From NCBI RefSeq assembly GCF_018687715.1, contig NC_056764.1:2916501-2980500 (forward strand): 64,000 nt of DNA, written 5' to 3'. Positions 23,601 to 33,689 of this stretch are shown piece by piece. The notes beneath the pieces were generated by a model. It was not told the DNA's origin and searched no databases. It was given only the letters and a program-made list of their open reading frames with translations. Source of the DNA: Carya illinoinensis (lineage: Eukaryota; Streptophyta; Magnoliopsida; Fagales; Juglandaceae). The position numbers and the translations under genes were made by a program. How positions within the stretch are numbered: position 1 is the first letter of the stretch; each line of letters begins with the position of its first letter.

Positions 23601-26600
23601 CACCCAGTCGATTTCGGCATCGTTCAAGGGCTTCACTGGAAAGATCTGGAAAATTCTTGTTCATAATTTGACAACCCAAACAGATCTTTCTTACCACCCT
23701 GTAATAGAGCAGAGGAAACAGTCCCCTCGGCCTCTAAACTTGCATTGCTACACATGAAGTAGCATAATGACATAATCAACATCTTGAATCCGAAGCAATC
23801 ACTAGAAATCGACTATAAAAATAGACTCTTTTCTTCTTCTTTTTCAGATCTTCTTAGCCTTGGACTAAATTTGGGATGCCTAACAACAAGGTAGTTCAGG
23901 AAAAACTTGGATCGAATGCCCACCATGTCCCGGCCTCCCAGGCAAGCCAACAGAGCACATAAACACCGAAGTTTGCTTCAGTACCCTCACCCTCCACAGC
24001 GACCCGTTCCACCGGAAAGCCCACTACGATTTGCGTCTCTGGCATACCCGCCCCGACTCTAGGTAAATCACCGGAAAGCCCACTTCATGCTTCAGCTATA
24101 CAATTTGTTAGATGAAACTCCCGTCGCCGTCGAAATTGCTCAGTTTAAACTTAGGGTTCTTTCAGCGATTCAAGATGCGTTGAGGTTCTACTCGGCCTTG
24201 TTCGAATCGCTGGAGCCCAACTTGACCCGAGACTCCCCCGAGAGGCTCCAAGTGGAGAGACACTTACTTGGCCGTTGAATCGCAGGTGTAAATTTGGAGC
24301 TGAGGAGCCTGGAAGCAGCAAGAGAGAACGAATGGAGGACAGAGCAGTGGAGCGAGAAACGACGTTGTTTTCAGGGAAAAATAAATAAATAAGCGGGTGT
24401 ATAACCGGTTACGGATTACCGGGTTATAAAACCGGATCCGTAACCGGGTCCGGATTTATTATAACCGCCCGGATATAATCCGGGCGGATAACCGCCCGGA
24501 TTCATCCGGATCCGGATTTCCGGACCGGATCCGGAAAAAATCCGGTCCGGATGCACACCCCTATATTTGGTAGTGAAGCCAATAGTATCAGTGCACATAT
24601 CTCATCATCAAATTCAATTTCAACAGACGACAATTGTTTTTTGATAGTATTAAAATCATTTGGATGTTGTGCAACAGATGTATCATCTGCCATCTTCAAA
24701 TTGAATAATTTTTTCATCAAATGTACCTTATTATTCGCTGACGGCTTTTCATACATACCTGACAAAGCCGCCATGAGATCCGCAGTCGTCTTCTCCTTGA
24801 TAACGTTGTGTGCAACGGATCTCGACAGGGTTAATCGAATAACTCCTAGATCCTGTCGATCCAACAGGTTCCAATTCGCATCATCCATATTTTCCGGTCG
24901 CTTTCCCAATAGTGGAAGATGAAGTTTCTTCCCATAGAGGTAGTCCTCTATTTGCATCCTCCAGTATCCAAAATCCGTTCCATCAAACTTCTTGATCCCC
25001 AATGCTTTCACTTCATCTCCAGCCATCGTTTTTCCTTAGACCCGAACCTTAGCTCTTAATACCAATTGTTGTGAAAAAAACGATGACAATAAAGTGAAAA
25101 TTAATATGGAACGAGAAAACAATCACACACGCCACAAGATTTACGTGGTTCGGCAAATTGCTTACATCCACGGGAGCTGCAGATGATTTTATTATTGAAG
25201 AATTACACACTACAAAGATGGGGCGATCACTATACGTCCATAGTGTTCTACTATTCGACCATATGATTTAATAATCATATATATAGTCAAACGGTAGAAA
25301 AAACCCTAGATCTGTATAAAATACATGTTCGCTCGAGTGGCGTGTCGAGCGCGCGTCGAGCGAACTTCCTCCCTGCATCCGCTCGAGCTCACTGTCGAGC
25401 TGACATCGAGCGTTCAACTCTGTCTGACTTCGCTCGAGCGGCCAATGTCTCCGCTCAAGCCGTGTGGAAAAGACTCCACAATACTCAACAGACTGCACCA
25501 TAACTCCTTCAAGCTTCATACACTAAATAAGTTTTGGATTCCTCCATCTTGGAAACGGTTATGACAATGGGAGGCAAATGGCTTTCTTCAGAAAAGAAAC
25601 CAGAACAAAATGAAACTGGATTTAATAGGGGAAGTACTCTTTCAGTGCAACTACCCTGGAGAGAGAGAATTACCTAGCAGTTAGGGAAAGATCTTTTATT
25701 TAAGGCTTCCCCACCATATATTGGAATAATTATATTCTTGAGATGACCAATTTGATATTAGACCCAGATGCAAAATGAAATCCCTGATTTTGAAATCTAC
25801 TTATCCCAAGAAAAAAAAAAAAAAATCCTGAATTGGAATCAGAGGGGAGGAATTTAACCTATATTTCTGAGACCAAGAACTTTGAGTAGCATAGTTTTGG
25901 GTCTCAACCATTAGGACAAATTTGAAAACTGACGACATGAGTTAGGTGATGCCTATTTTCTCAGACAAAACTATGTCGTTAAATAGAAGACTAGTGCAAT
26001 TTCCTTTCTTTCTGTGAATTATCCCTATCACCCTAATATTTTTTTTTTTATATCCTTGGGTGTCCGAGCCAACTTACGCGCACCTCAACTAATCCCACGG
26101 GGCCCTGAAGTTAACAGCCAGCTAAACCTCCAGTGGCCCTGAGGGGACTCGAACTAGTGATCATTGGGGAACAAACCCAAGGCCTGACCAATTGAGCTAC
26201 CCCTCAGGGTTATCCCTATCACCCTAATATTACTTATCAAAAAAAAGAATTATCCCTATTACCCAATCCTAAGATTCTATAGTTGCACAACTACCTCCAT
26301 TGTAGGCTTAGATAACAAAAAGGTCTGTAGCATGATACACATCAGCAATCAGCAAGGGGAAACTTATGTCAGGCCTCAGGATATATGTTGATCCTAACAA
26401 AAAGGTTTTTCAAACAAAAAAAATATAGGAATATTATGTGGTTACTTTGATATTTGTAAGGTATAAAAGTTCACCCTAAAAGAGTTTAAATATATATATT
26501 TTTGTAAAAAAGAAAACCTTTATATGCTTATCTTCACAATCCTACTCTGAAGAAAATTGTTCGAGGTGTGTCACTATGTGTCATAATAGAGTATCAGTGT

Positions 26601-27390
26601 TAGAATCCGCTATTTTTCCACATATATAATGTGTTCAAGAAGTATTGGATACATATCTTGGGCATCCTTGAAGTGTCAGTGCTATGGGTATGCAACTAAT
26701 GTAGCTCCCTCGTAGGAAAAGTACACCCGAAAAGAGTGGATTCTAGATAATGGCTCAATTTTGAAAGTTTCATAGGAAGGCTTTGCACTGAAGTCATGGG
26801 TCGTCATTGGTCCAGCGCTTCAGGAGGCTTGCTGCAAACATCATCCAGGAGGCTGGACCATGACAAGGGATACAGGACAACAATTTAAAAGTAAAGAGTT
26901 CCTGAAAGAAGCGATTCTCCTTGTTCTTTGTCACTCGAAATCTTTCGAGTGATTGCTTCATGAGGAATCAAATTAATTTCTATGTAATGGTTTATTTTCT
27001 TGCTTGGATTATACGGTGAACTTGTGCTCACCACCAAAGCATTAATTAAATGCACGCAAGCACCAAAGCTAAACCTTTGTCCCAGACCATTTGGAAGCAT
27101 TCAAAGCTAAACATTGATGCGGCTGAAATAGTTTTGAACTTGATAGTCACTACTTTCAAGCAAAATGATCCTTCATTTTATCTTGTATTATTTTCTTCAT
27201 TTTCGATTAGGAATATTGATTATTTGGTTTTGTCCTTGTAGATCAAGCACAACTTGACTTTGATGGGAAACAACTACAGAGCTACGTGAAGGAGAAGTCC
27301 CTTTTGATTTCAGAAATGGGTGCCCTTGCTGATACGATCAGTCCAGGTGTACTCAAATCTATCGTAACCCTATCAGACAAACCAAAATAA
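17687..27390 (+). CDS. PDRG1: PDRG1-like prefoldin-family protein (3 exons, 166 aa), 8.3-kb second intron
   Basis: Exons 17687-17770, 18684-18951 and 27242-27390 join in frame (501 nt) across GT-AG introns of 913 and 8290 bp. The protein follows the layout of animal PDRG1 (p53 and DNA-damage-regulated 1, a beta-prefoldin-like subunit of the R2TP/prefoldin-like co-chaperone complex): an N-terminal helix with [10 protein letters not shown] and a R-N-x-NREALxAL motif (37-46), a hairpin [12 protein letters not shown] (96-107), then ILEKDQ-x2-LD and a long C-terminal helix (114-142). The join at 18951/27242 falls inside ILEKDQ, which strongly supports the long intron. Compared with animal PDRG1 there is an extra stretch of some 45 residues (about 50-94) with CATCG at 81-85. 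Start 17687 fits the family length; ATG 17408 in the same frame would give 259 aa. The family match is by memory, not by search. Confidence 0.75.
19319..19741 (-). repeat. LTR (3' LTR of the intronic copia element)
   Basis: Begins TGTTGTGAAAA and ends ATACTCAACA on the plus strand. It contains several CTCGAG-centred short repeats (GCTCGAGTGGCG, CCGCTCGAGC) in its right part. Paired with 25067-25490. Confidence 0.93.
23268..24563. mobile_element. hAT-type non-autonomous transposon nested in copia gag
   Basis: Both ends carry the inverted repeat TAGGGGTGTGCATCCGGA, and the element is flanked by the perfect 8-bp duplication TATTTGGT (23260-23267 and 24564-24571). An 8-bp duplication and TAGGGGTGTGCA ends are typical of hAT elements. 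Next to each end lies about 130-150 bases of CCGGAT/ATCCGG-rich repeats in inverted orientation (23278-23430 and about 24400-24557). The 1.3-kb body has no transposase but contains fragments of a GRAS gene. It interrupts gag, so it inserted after the copia. Confidence 0.93.
23975..24278 (+). pseudogene. Captured GRAS transcription-factor gene fragment inside the hAT element
   Basis: Three pieces of a GRAS protein of the SCL4/SCL7 type are recognisable in order. The first, around 23990-24075, reads [16 protein letters not shown] then SPESPL. The second starts at 24087 with [16 protein letters not shown]. The third, to about 24275, reads [19 protein letters not shown] followed by [14 protein letters not shown]. 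In intact GRAS proteins these blocks are separated by tens of residues (leucine-heptad, PFYRE regions), so the host sequence has been internally deleted; the first and second pieces are also in different frames. No intact GRAS domain is possible. Subfamily identification is from memory of conserved wording. Confidence 0.75.
25067..25490 (-). repeat. LTR (5' LTR of the intronic copia element)
   Basis: Same ends and layout as 19319-19741. The primer-binding site lies immediately to its left on the plus strand. GACTG follows at 25491-25495 and matches the 5 bases before the other LTR. Confidence 0.93.
26041..26209 (-). mobile_element. tRNA-derived SINE in PDRG1 intron 2
   Basis: On the minus strand the element starts with a tRNA-like head: box A-like GGGGTAGCTCAATTGG and box B-like AGTTCGAGTCCCC. 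The body has CCGTGGGATTAGTTGAGGTG, and it ends in an A run (T run at 26041-26050 on plus). It is flanked by a perfect 22-bp direct repeat (26019-26040 and 26210-26231, beginning TTATCCCTATCACC), which is a long target duplication as expected for L1-driven retroposition. Confidence 0.92.
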
Positions 27391-30300
27391 GTGTTCTTGA
27401 GGGAGTTAGTCTATCTATGGTTGTAATGTCACCTCAAGCCCTCCATTGAGGAGAAAAAATGGAACTTTCATCTCCTTTCCTTCTGGCTCACAATTTTAAT
27501 GCTCTCATTTAACTGTTGTAAATAATGTATGGAATAGTTTTGCAACATTTTCTTATAATATTTGCTGCTCATGGGGGTTCCCAGTTACGGCATTTGACTC
27601 CATATAAAAAGTACTAATTACGATGCCAAAGCTAGAAGAATTTTATTTTTGTAACATCTTAATCTTTGTAGTTATACTTATTGGTGAACACATGATTCTG
27701 AGTGATCAACGTCACTTTGCATTACCAACTTTCTTAATGTGTGGACATCTAGTTGAACTCTTGGATGAGTATTCCACATTATAATACATGGGACCATGTC
27801 CCCATGTTTAGATTTGGTGGTGATAGTCTCCTTCTAAAGTATTATGGTATGTGATTCAATAACAACAACGATAATAGCTTTTGACTTGTTTCTTTTCCTT
27901 TCTGTTCACTATATCACTACCTCCACGAAATCCTATGTCTAATTGTGATATATTATCATACAGCCACAAACGGTATTGGTTTTTCTTTTTCGTTTAGTTA
28001 GTTCAACTATATATGCTTTCTTTCTCCCTACTCAATTGAAATGTTAGAAAATTTTGGCATCAGGTTTTGGGACCATGTAGTTTTATACTTTTCCCAGAAT
28101 TGTGGAAGTTTCGTGGGGACTTCACGAAAGGTTATACATATGTATCTCCACTTGTTGGTTCTTGGACTTTGTGGTCCCCTTAAATGCAAAGGTTTCCAAT
28201 TGGTCTGGCTGGCCTGATGGGAAACTTCCCTTTCTATTTGCACTCTTATTTCCTCTTTGTTTTACCCTCTTTCACTTTTGGTTTTTACCGTTATTGATTG
28301 TGCCTCGAGCTAGCAAGGAGGAGGTACTGAATACACAATACTTGGTGGCTGGCTTTTTTCTGTGCATTTGCCGTAGTTTGGTTCGCTTTGAATCCCAAAT
28401 ATTCTTTAAATGATTACATTAGTTGTCTCTGTTCTCTACCTGTACCTTACAATGCCATAGATGATGACTGGTTTATGTAAAAATATAACAGGAAATGGAT
28501 AGTTATTCCTGTCGACTTCGATTGGTGTTATTCACCGAGTATTTCCCTTTTGAAACTGTGGCCAGAGCAAGGAAGGTGTTGAATATAACACTTGTCAGTG
28601 GGGGTGGGTAAAGTTTAGTTGTTTGCACTTTGCACATTACACAGAAACCGGAAGGAAAAATCTCGTGTTTTTGAGCTTATGCGCATCATGTGAATAAATT
28701 AATAGAAATTGAAAAAAATTATAAAAATTTTATATGCAGTTATTTTGTATTTTTTTTTTCTTTTTTGAGTGAGTGAAAGGTGGAATAAAACTACTTGTGC
28801 ATAGGTATGTTAGTATATACCACTCAGAGAGCCGACAAATTAAAGGGACTAAATGAGAAAAGAGAGATATAAAGTAACAAAAAGCTGTTTGGAAACAGAA
28901 CAAAATTGGGAAGGAAAGACAGACAAACTGGCACCAACCAGGAAAGACATACCCTATTCCACTTCCGATGGCTGATGGTGCAATTCCAACAAGTAGTAGG
29001 ATGCTAACCAGATGGGGGGACTTGACATTTAAGTTAGTGGGTGTGTCCAACTTTTCTGGCAAGCAAAATTGGTTGCAGTTGAAAGTGGCCCAAACCTTTC
29101 TTAGGATAAAGACAAAACAAATTAACTTCACACATGCCTGGCCGAGCAAATAATACAATAAAATCATTTCCTTTATTAATTATTGAATGTTTGTACAGTA
29201 AAAAGGCTCTATCGACACTAATCCTATTTAATTTCAAAGGAGGCCCGCCCCCATCCACATGTTGAATCCAATGTGTCAACATATAACATGGAATAGACAT
29301 TTGATCATTAACAGAAAAACAGTGTGTGATAAGGATTTCAATCAATTTTAAGACAAAATTCCTTGTACTTACAATAAAGTTTGGTGGGGAGGAGTGGTTA
29401 AGGTTGGTGGTTGAGGTTTTTCTTTTTTTCTTCTTTCGTTGCTGGGTGTTGTGGCTGTGGTAGATATGGTCCATATGGAGGAGAGAGGTTGCTATCATCG
29501 AGTTTCGAGGGTCAAGATTCAGTTCTGATAATCAGTAGATTAATTGGAAAAGCTCTTTCTCAAAGAGAGAAGAGGAGAGAGTCTAAGTTCCAATCTGGTA
29601 TCCCTATAGCCAGTAAGAGCTATTTATGAGATGCTTTGGAACAGTGGAGTTCTTATACCTAATTGGTAAGCATCTTGAAAAGGTGCTTTTATAAGCTGAA
29701 AATGACCCAAGAAAACATCATACAACTCTCTCTCTTCTGTCTCATTGTTTGGCACCAAAAGTGCTACTCTAGAAGTATAACAATTGACTAGTAATTCAAT
29801 CTTGCTAAGTAATTAGCACATATTAATGAAATATCTATGTTTGTCCAAATTCCAAAAGCTCTTCCCGATGCAACATCAATCACGACTTAAAAAATCTCTA
29901 TTTTATTTGAAATAAATAGTATTTAGTGTTTTGATTACTTTAAAAAAAAATAGCTAAAATAATGAATATTTTATACGAAATAGATACTGATAATTTTATG
30001 AAATGGAAAGGATTATACTCCCAACATAATCTCCCCATGAATTAATGTGCCCCCCAATATAAGACAAGTATACATAACAATGCATTCAGCCTCTTTTAAG
30101 GTCCTTGAGATATTGTTGAGAAACGTGTGAAAAGTTTACATAATTGCATCCACATTTCGTACTTGGGGCTGTGTAGAATCATTGCCATAGCTATTGCCTA
30201 TATTGATTATTGATCGTTTAGGTTAAAATTTTAAATAAATAAAAAGAAAAATAAAAAAGAGTTTGATAATTTAGAAGTACAAAAAATGAACTTTTTATTG

Positions 30301-32020
30301 TATTAAAAATATGGAATTATTTTTTTTATATTTTTTAATTAATGTGATAGACTAAAAATATTTATTTTATATTAAAAATAAATAATACAACTAATTACAA
30401 TAATAAAATATATAAAAATTAGATAAAAATAACTTCATCTAAAAAATGTTAAAAGAGTCTGGTACAAAGCAATAATGGGGCCCTCAAATGTCAATAATTG
30501 AAGCTGCAAACGAGATATGGTTCCCAACTCCAAAACAAAACGAAAAGTTAGAAAGGACCTCTATTTTTTATTTTTTTATTTTATTTTTTTCCTTGTAGAT
30601 TTGGGACGTGAATAGATAGAGTACATATCGATCTTTTACTCAGAGATATTTATTGAAATTAATATTATTTTTTTTGCAGTAGACATTCCGTACAGTAGGT
30701 CAACGTTCGTGTCAGCCTTTCCCCACCAAATGCTACCAGACTCTACCATTTAGATATCACTTTGGACTTTCAGACTCGGTCTCCCCCCAACACCATTCCC
30801 ACACAAACTCCCCCTCCCTTCCCTCTACTCGCCCTTTCCACCTCCTCCCATACATGAGCATGATATTATTGGAAAAAAATTAATTTTTTTAATTTAATAT
30901 TTTAATGGTAAGAAAAAAAATTAGTTTGTATGAAAATTTTAAAATTTGAATTTAATATGTTAACCGTGTGTAAGTTATTAACTTGCATATATATACATAT
31001 GTTTTTTTGAGAAAATCTATCGCTAAAAGAATTATTACTTGAAAAAAGAAAAAGAAAATTATTGAATATTTAACTTCAATACAATTTTTATAGAAAAAAA
31101 GAAAATCATAAAAATTATTATTTAATAATAAAATAGTAAATAGTGAGATAATAAAAGTTTAAAATTCAAAATATTAAATATAAAGCTCCGTTTGGGTAGT
31201 GGAGAATTTAAAGAAATTTACTTTTATTTATTATTTTATTATTATTTTTAAATAATTTTTTTTCATTATTTATTATTATTATTCATAAAAAATAATATTA
31301 TATATTATTATAATTATTTAATAATAATAAATATGATATATTTTATTTTATAAAATAATAATATAATATATAAAATTTTGTTCTATAAAATATCTGAAAT
31401 TACTTTACCGTCACAACTAAAGTTGTGGTAGAGGAAAAAAGTGATTTGATTTTTTTTAGAAATTCGAGATTTCTCGGGGGTTGTTATAAATCATGAATAA
31501 GCATCTGCGAGTATGGATTGCATTGAGGCGTACTTGCAACACTGGACGACACGTCGTACGTTGTAGATACGATCCATCCCGACTTCAGGTACTCCTGTCC
31601 TTTACTACTTTTATTTTTATCCGGCCATTGTTCTTCCACTTCAATTATTTGAGGAGAAATTAATAACTTTTTTTTTTTTTTTAATTTGGAACTGAGAAAT
31701 TAATAACTTAGCCATCCTATTTTAATCACACACGAAATTTAATAGGATTTCACACATATATCATTACGTTTGTATTGATCAAACAAATACTAATAATGGG
31801 CTATTCCAAGAGCACCTTAAAAAACCTTATTTTCTTGGCATAACTGTTTTTTAAATTGTATTTTGTCATTTCGAATCTCATTGATGGATCATATTTTAAG
31901 TGGTTTTCATTTTTATGATTAACTTAACAAGTTATTTAAAATATAATACATCAGTCTATAGAATTAATGATGATAAAATTTCGGATGAAAGCATTATTAT
32001 AAGATCGCCCTATTTAAGCA

Positions 32021-32489
32021 ATGGAAAATGCTAGGAGGATTGAGAAATGTGTCCTGCTTTATACTGATAAGTGTAAATGCATTTTTTTTTTTCAAAAATC
32101 ATTATGTGAAATCACTCATTATCTTAAAAAGTTAAATTGATAAGAAGATATAAATTTTATTATTTATTTTATATTTTAACACTCTCCCTCACGTATGAGT
32201 CAGATTCTCTTTCAATTAGTAGTCCAACACATGAAATATTTAATTAAATGAGATAAAATGTAGAATTAGGATTCTAACGTATGACCTTTGTTATGGTATT
32301 ATATGAAATCAACACTTATCTTTAAAGTTTAAGCTGATAGAAAAATATAGATTTTATTATTTATTTTATATTTTAATACATTAATTATTTTAAAAAAAAA
32401 CAAACTCACTAAAAATCACTTTATTAACTATTAAGTAAAAAAAACGTTATTGATCACTTTGGGGGCACCATTCCAAGCATTTTCCTTAG
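32021..32489. mobile_element. MITE-like element with internal direct repeats
   Basis: The ends GGAAAATGCTAGGA (about 32023) and, inverted, GGAAAATGCTTGGA (about 32485) form a terminal inverted repeat. Inside, about 85 bases ending TATAAATTTTATTATTTATTTTATATTTTAA-type sequence occur twice (about 32095-32180 and 32300-32385). They flank a segment with ACTCTCCCTCACGTATGAG. The layout suggests one repeat inserted in another. Confidence 0.55.
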
Positions 32490-33596
32490 ACAACTGCCCT
32501 ACAATATAAACTAGAAAAGTAATCTCAGGGGAACTAAATAGGATTTGGCTAAAATAAAAAATAGCCAAACAAATATTTATTAAATTATTACATTGCTGTC
32601 TCAAATGAGCAGTAATATTAGTACTTCCAAAACAAAATCACGAAAAGAAAGTAACAGTAAACAGACAGAAAGTAAGAAGAAATGCATGTAAAAGCCGACT
32701 CTCTCTCACATTTCAGAGCGAGAAAGAGAAAAGAAGGTAGAAGAAAAAGTAGTTGATCTCTCTATCTCTCTCTAATGAGAGTATGAGATGTAGATAGGAA
32801 ATTCAGGGATTTAGAAAAGGCAAAACTACAACAAAAGCCATGAATCATGATGATCTTCTGCGCAAAACTAGTGAATTTAGACGAAAGAAAAACAGATGTG
32901 GGCCTCGCATTAATAGCTCACCGCGTGGCATCACATTTGGGTAACCATACAGAAACCCACACACACTCACTATGCAATGAATTTGTTTTTTCAAAAATAA
33001 AAAAAGAAAGACTTCCTTCCTAACGAGTTGGACTAAGGAAGGAGCCGTAGGGACCCCACTCTTGTTTACTGACACAGAATTTCATTGAAGTGGCTTTCCT
33101 CGCAATTCCGTTGCCTTCTTCAGGGTAAATCTGTACTTACATACACAACCCCCCACCCTCCCCAAATGGTACATACCAACGATCCCACTACTGCTCCTGC
33201 ACAAGCCGCCTCATAACTCAGTCTAGCCTAGCTAAAGAGAAAAAACGTAGCCAGAATTGCCAAAAGAACCGGCTTTTTTAGAACAAAAAAAGGGAGAGAC
33301 TGACTGACTGAGGGAGACGAAGAGAAAGGAAAGAAAGAAAGAAACTTTGATGTCCACGCCATCGTAGTAAAGCAAGAAACAGATCAGTGATCGACCCTGC
33401 AAATGGCAACTTAGGGCTTCCAAGTTTTCCTTCCTCTATCTGCTTCTCCGAGTTCTACACTCCACCTAATTCCTTTGGTAAGCTTAACTGCTTAAATATC
33501 CCAACAAAGTAAAAAGGAACAAAAAATAAAGAAAAAAAAAAATGGGTTTCAGCTTTTCTTCTCCCCATAATCTCTCGTAAAAAGCTGACCCTCTTG

Positions 33597-33623
33597 CTCT
33601 CTCTCTCTCTCTCTCTCTCTCTC
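33597..33623. repeat. (CT)n microsatellite in the SPL8 5' UTR
   Basis: CT dinucleotide run of about 27 bases ending 66 bases before the SPL8 start codon. Confidence 0.9.
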
Positions 33624-33689
33624 ACTATATGTTCTTTGCGCAGAAACGTCATAGCCCGTCGGGAGAAGAGGCTGTCTGCACATAGCAAA

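Larger units (their letters stand above)
19832..25026 (-). pseudogene. Copia gag-pol polyprotein, inactive
   Basis: Read on the minus strand. Gag begins at ATG 25026 ([16 protein letters not shown]) and is broken by the hAT insertion after 24572; it resumes at 23267. A CCHC zinc knuckle ([14 protein letters not shown]) lies at about 22975-23035, in a different frame from the preceding gag stretch. Protease with DSGAS is near 22860-22890. Integrase with its D-D-E core spans about 21700-22400, reverse transcriptase with YVDD spans 20500-21650, and RNase H with the final ADMLTKG motif runs to the stop at 19832. Several in-frame stops (for example in the SLYGLN region near 20890-20925 and two at about 20060-20105) occur where family members have Gln or Trp. 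The element is therefore non-autonomous now. The layout resembles Tnt1-type copia. Confidence 0.9.
19319..25490 (-). mobile_element. Ty1/copia LTR retrotransposon in PDRG1 intron 2, antisense, nested insertion
   Basis: The element is bounded by two LTRs (19319-19741 and 25067-25490, TG...CA ends) and flanked by the 5-bp duplication GACTG at 19314-19318 and 25491-25495. On the minus strand the primer-binding site (TGGTATTAAGAGCT-like, complementary to initiator tRNA-Met) follows the 5' LTR at about 25051-25066, and a purine tract (AAGTGGGAGAAT) abuts the 3' LTR at 19742-19753. The internal order gag, protease, integrase, reverse transcriptase, RNase H is that of copia. By eye the LTRs differ at about 40 of 424 positions, so insertion is old. 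A hAT-type element sits in gag at 23268-24563. Confidence 0.95.
27391..33689. other. Intergenic, AT-rich, between the PDRG1-like gene and SPL8
   Basis: 27391-27600 is the probable 3' UTR of the PDRG1-like gene. From there to about 32000 the sequence is AT-rich with no coding stretch that I recognise, including long A/T tracts around 30230-30600 and 30880-31440. A transposon-like block lies at 32021-32489. 32640-33690 is the likely promoter and 5' UTR of SPL8, with GA-rich runs near 32710-32780 and 33280-33340 and a CT microsatellite just before the start codon. Confidence 0.5.

Noticed and set aside
26150..26209. tRNA gene on the minus strand (A and B box sequence)
   Set aside because: The tRNA-like head is part of a SINE with A tail and a 22-bp duplication, and has no complete cloverleaf partner arms.
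28730..29167. Long minus-strand open frame of about 145 codons
   Set aside because: Low-complexity hydrophobic translation with no family motif, no splice context and AT-rich base use; likely chance.
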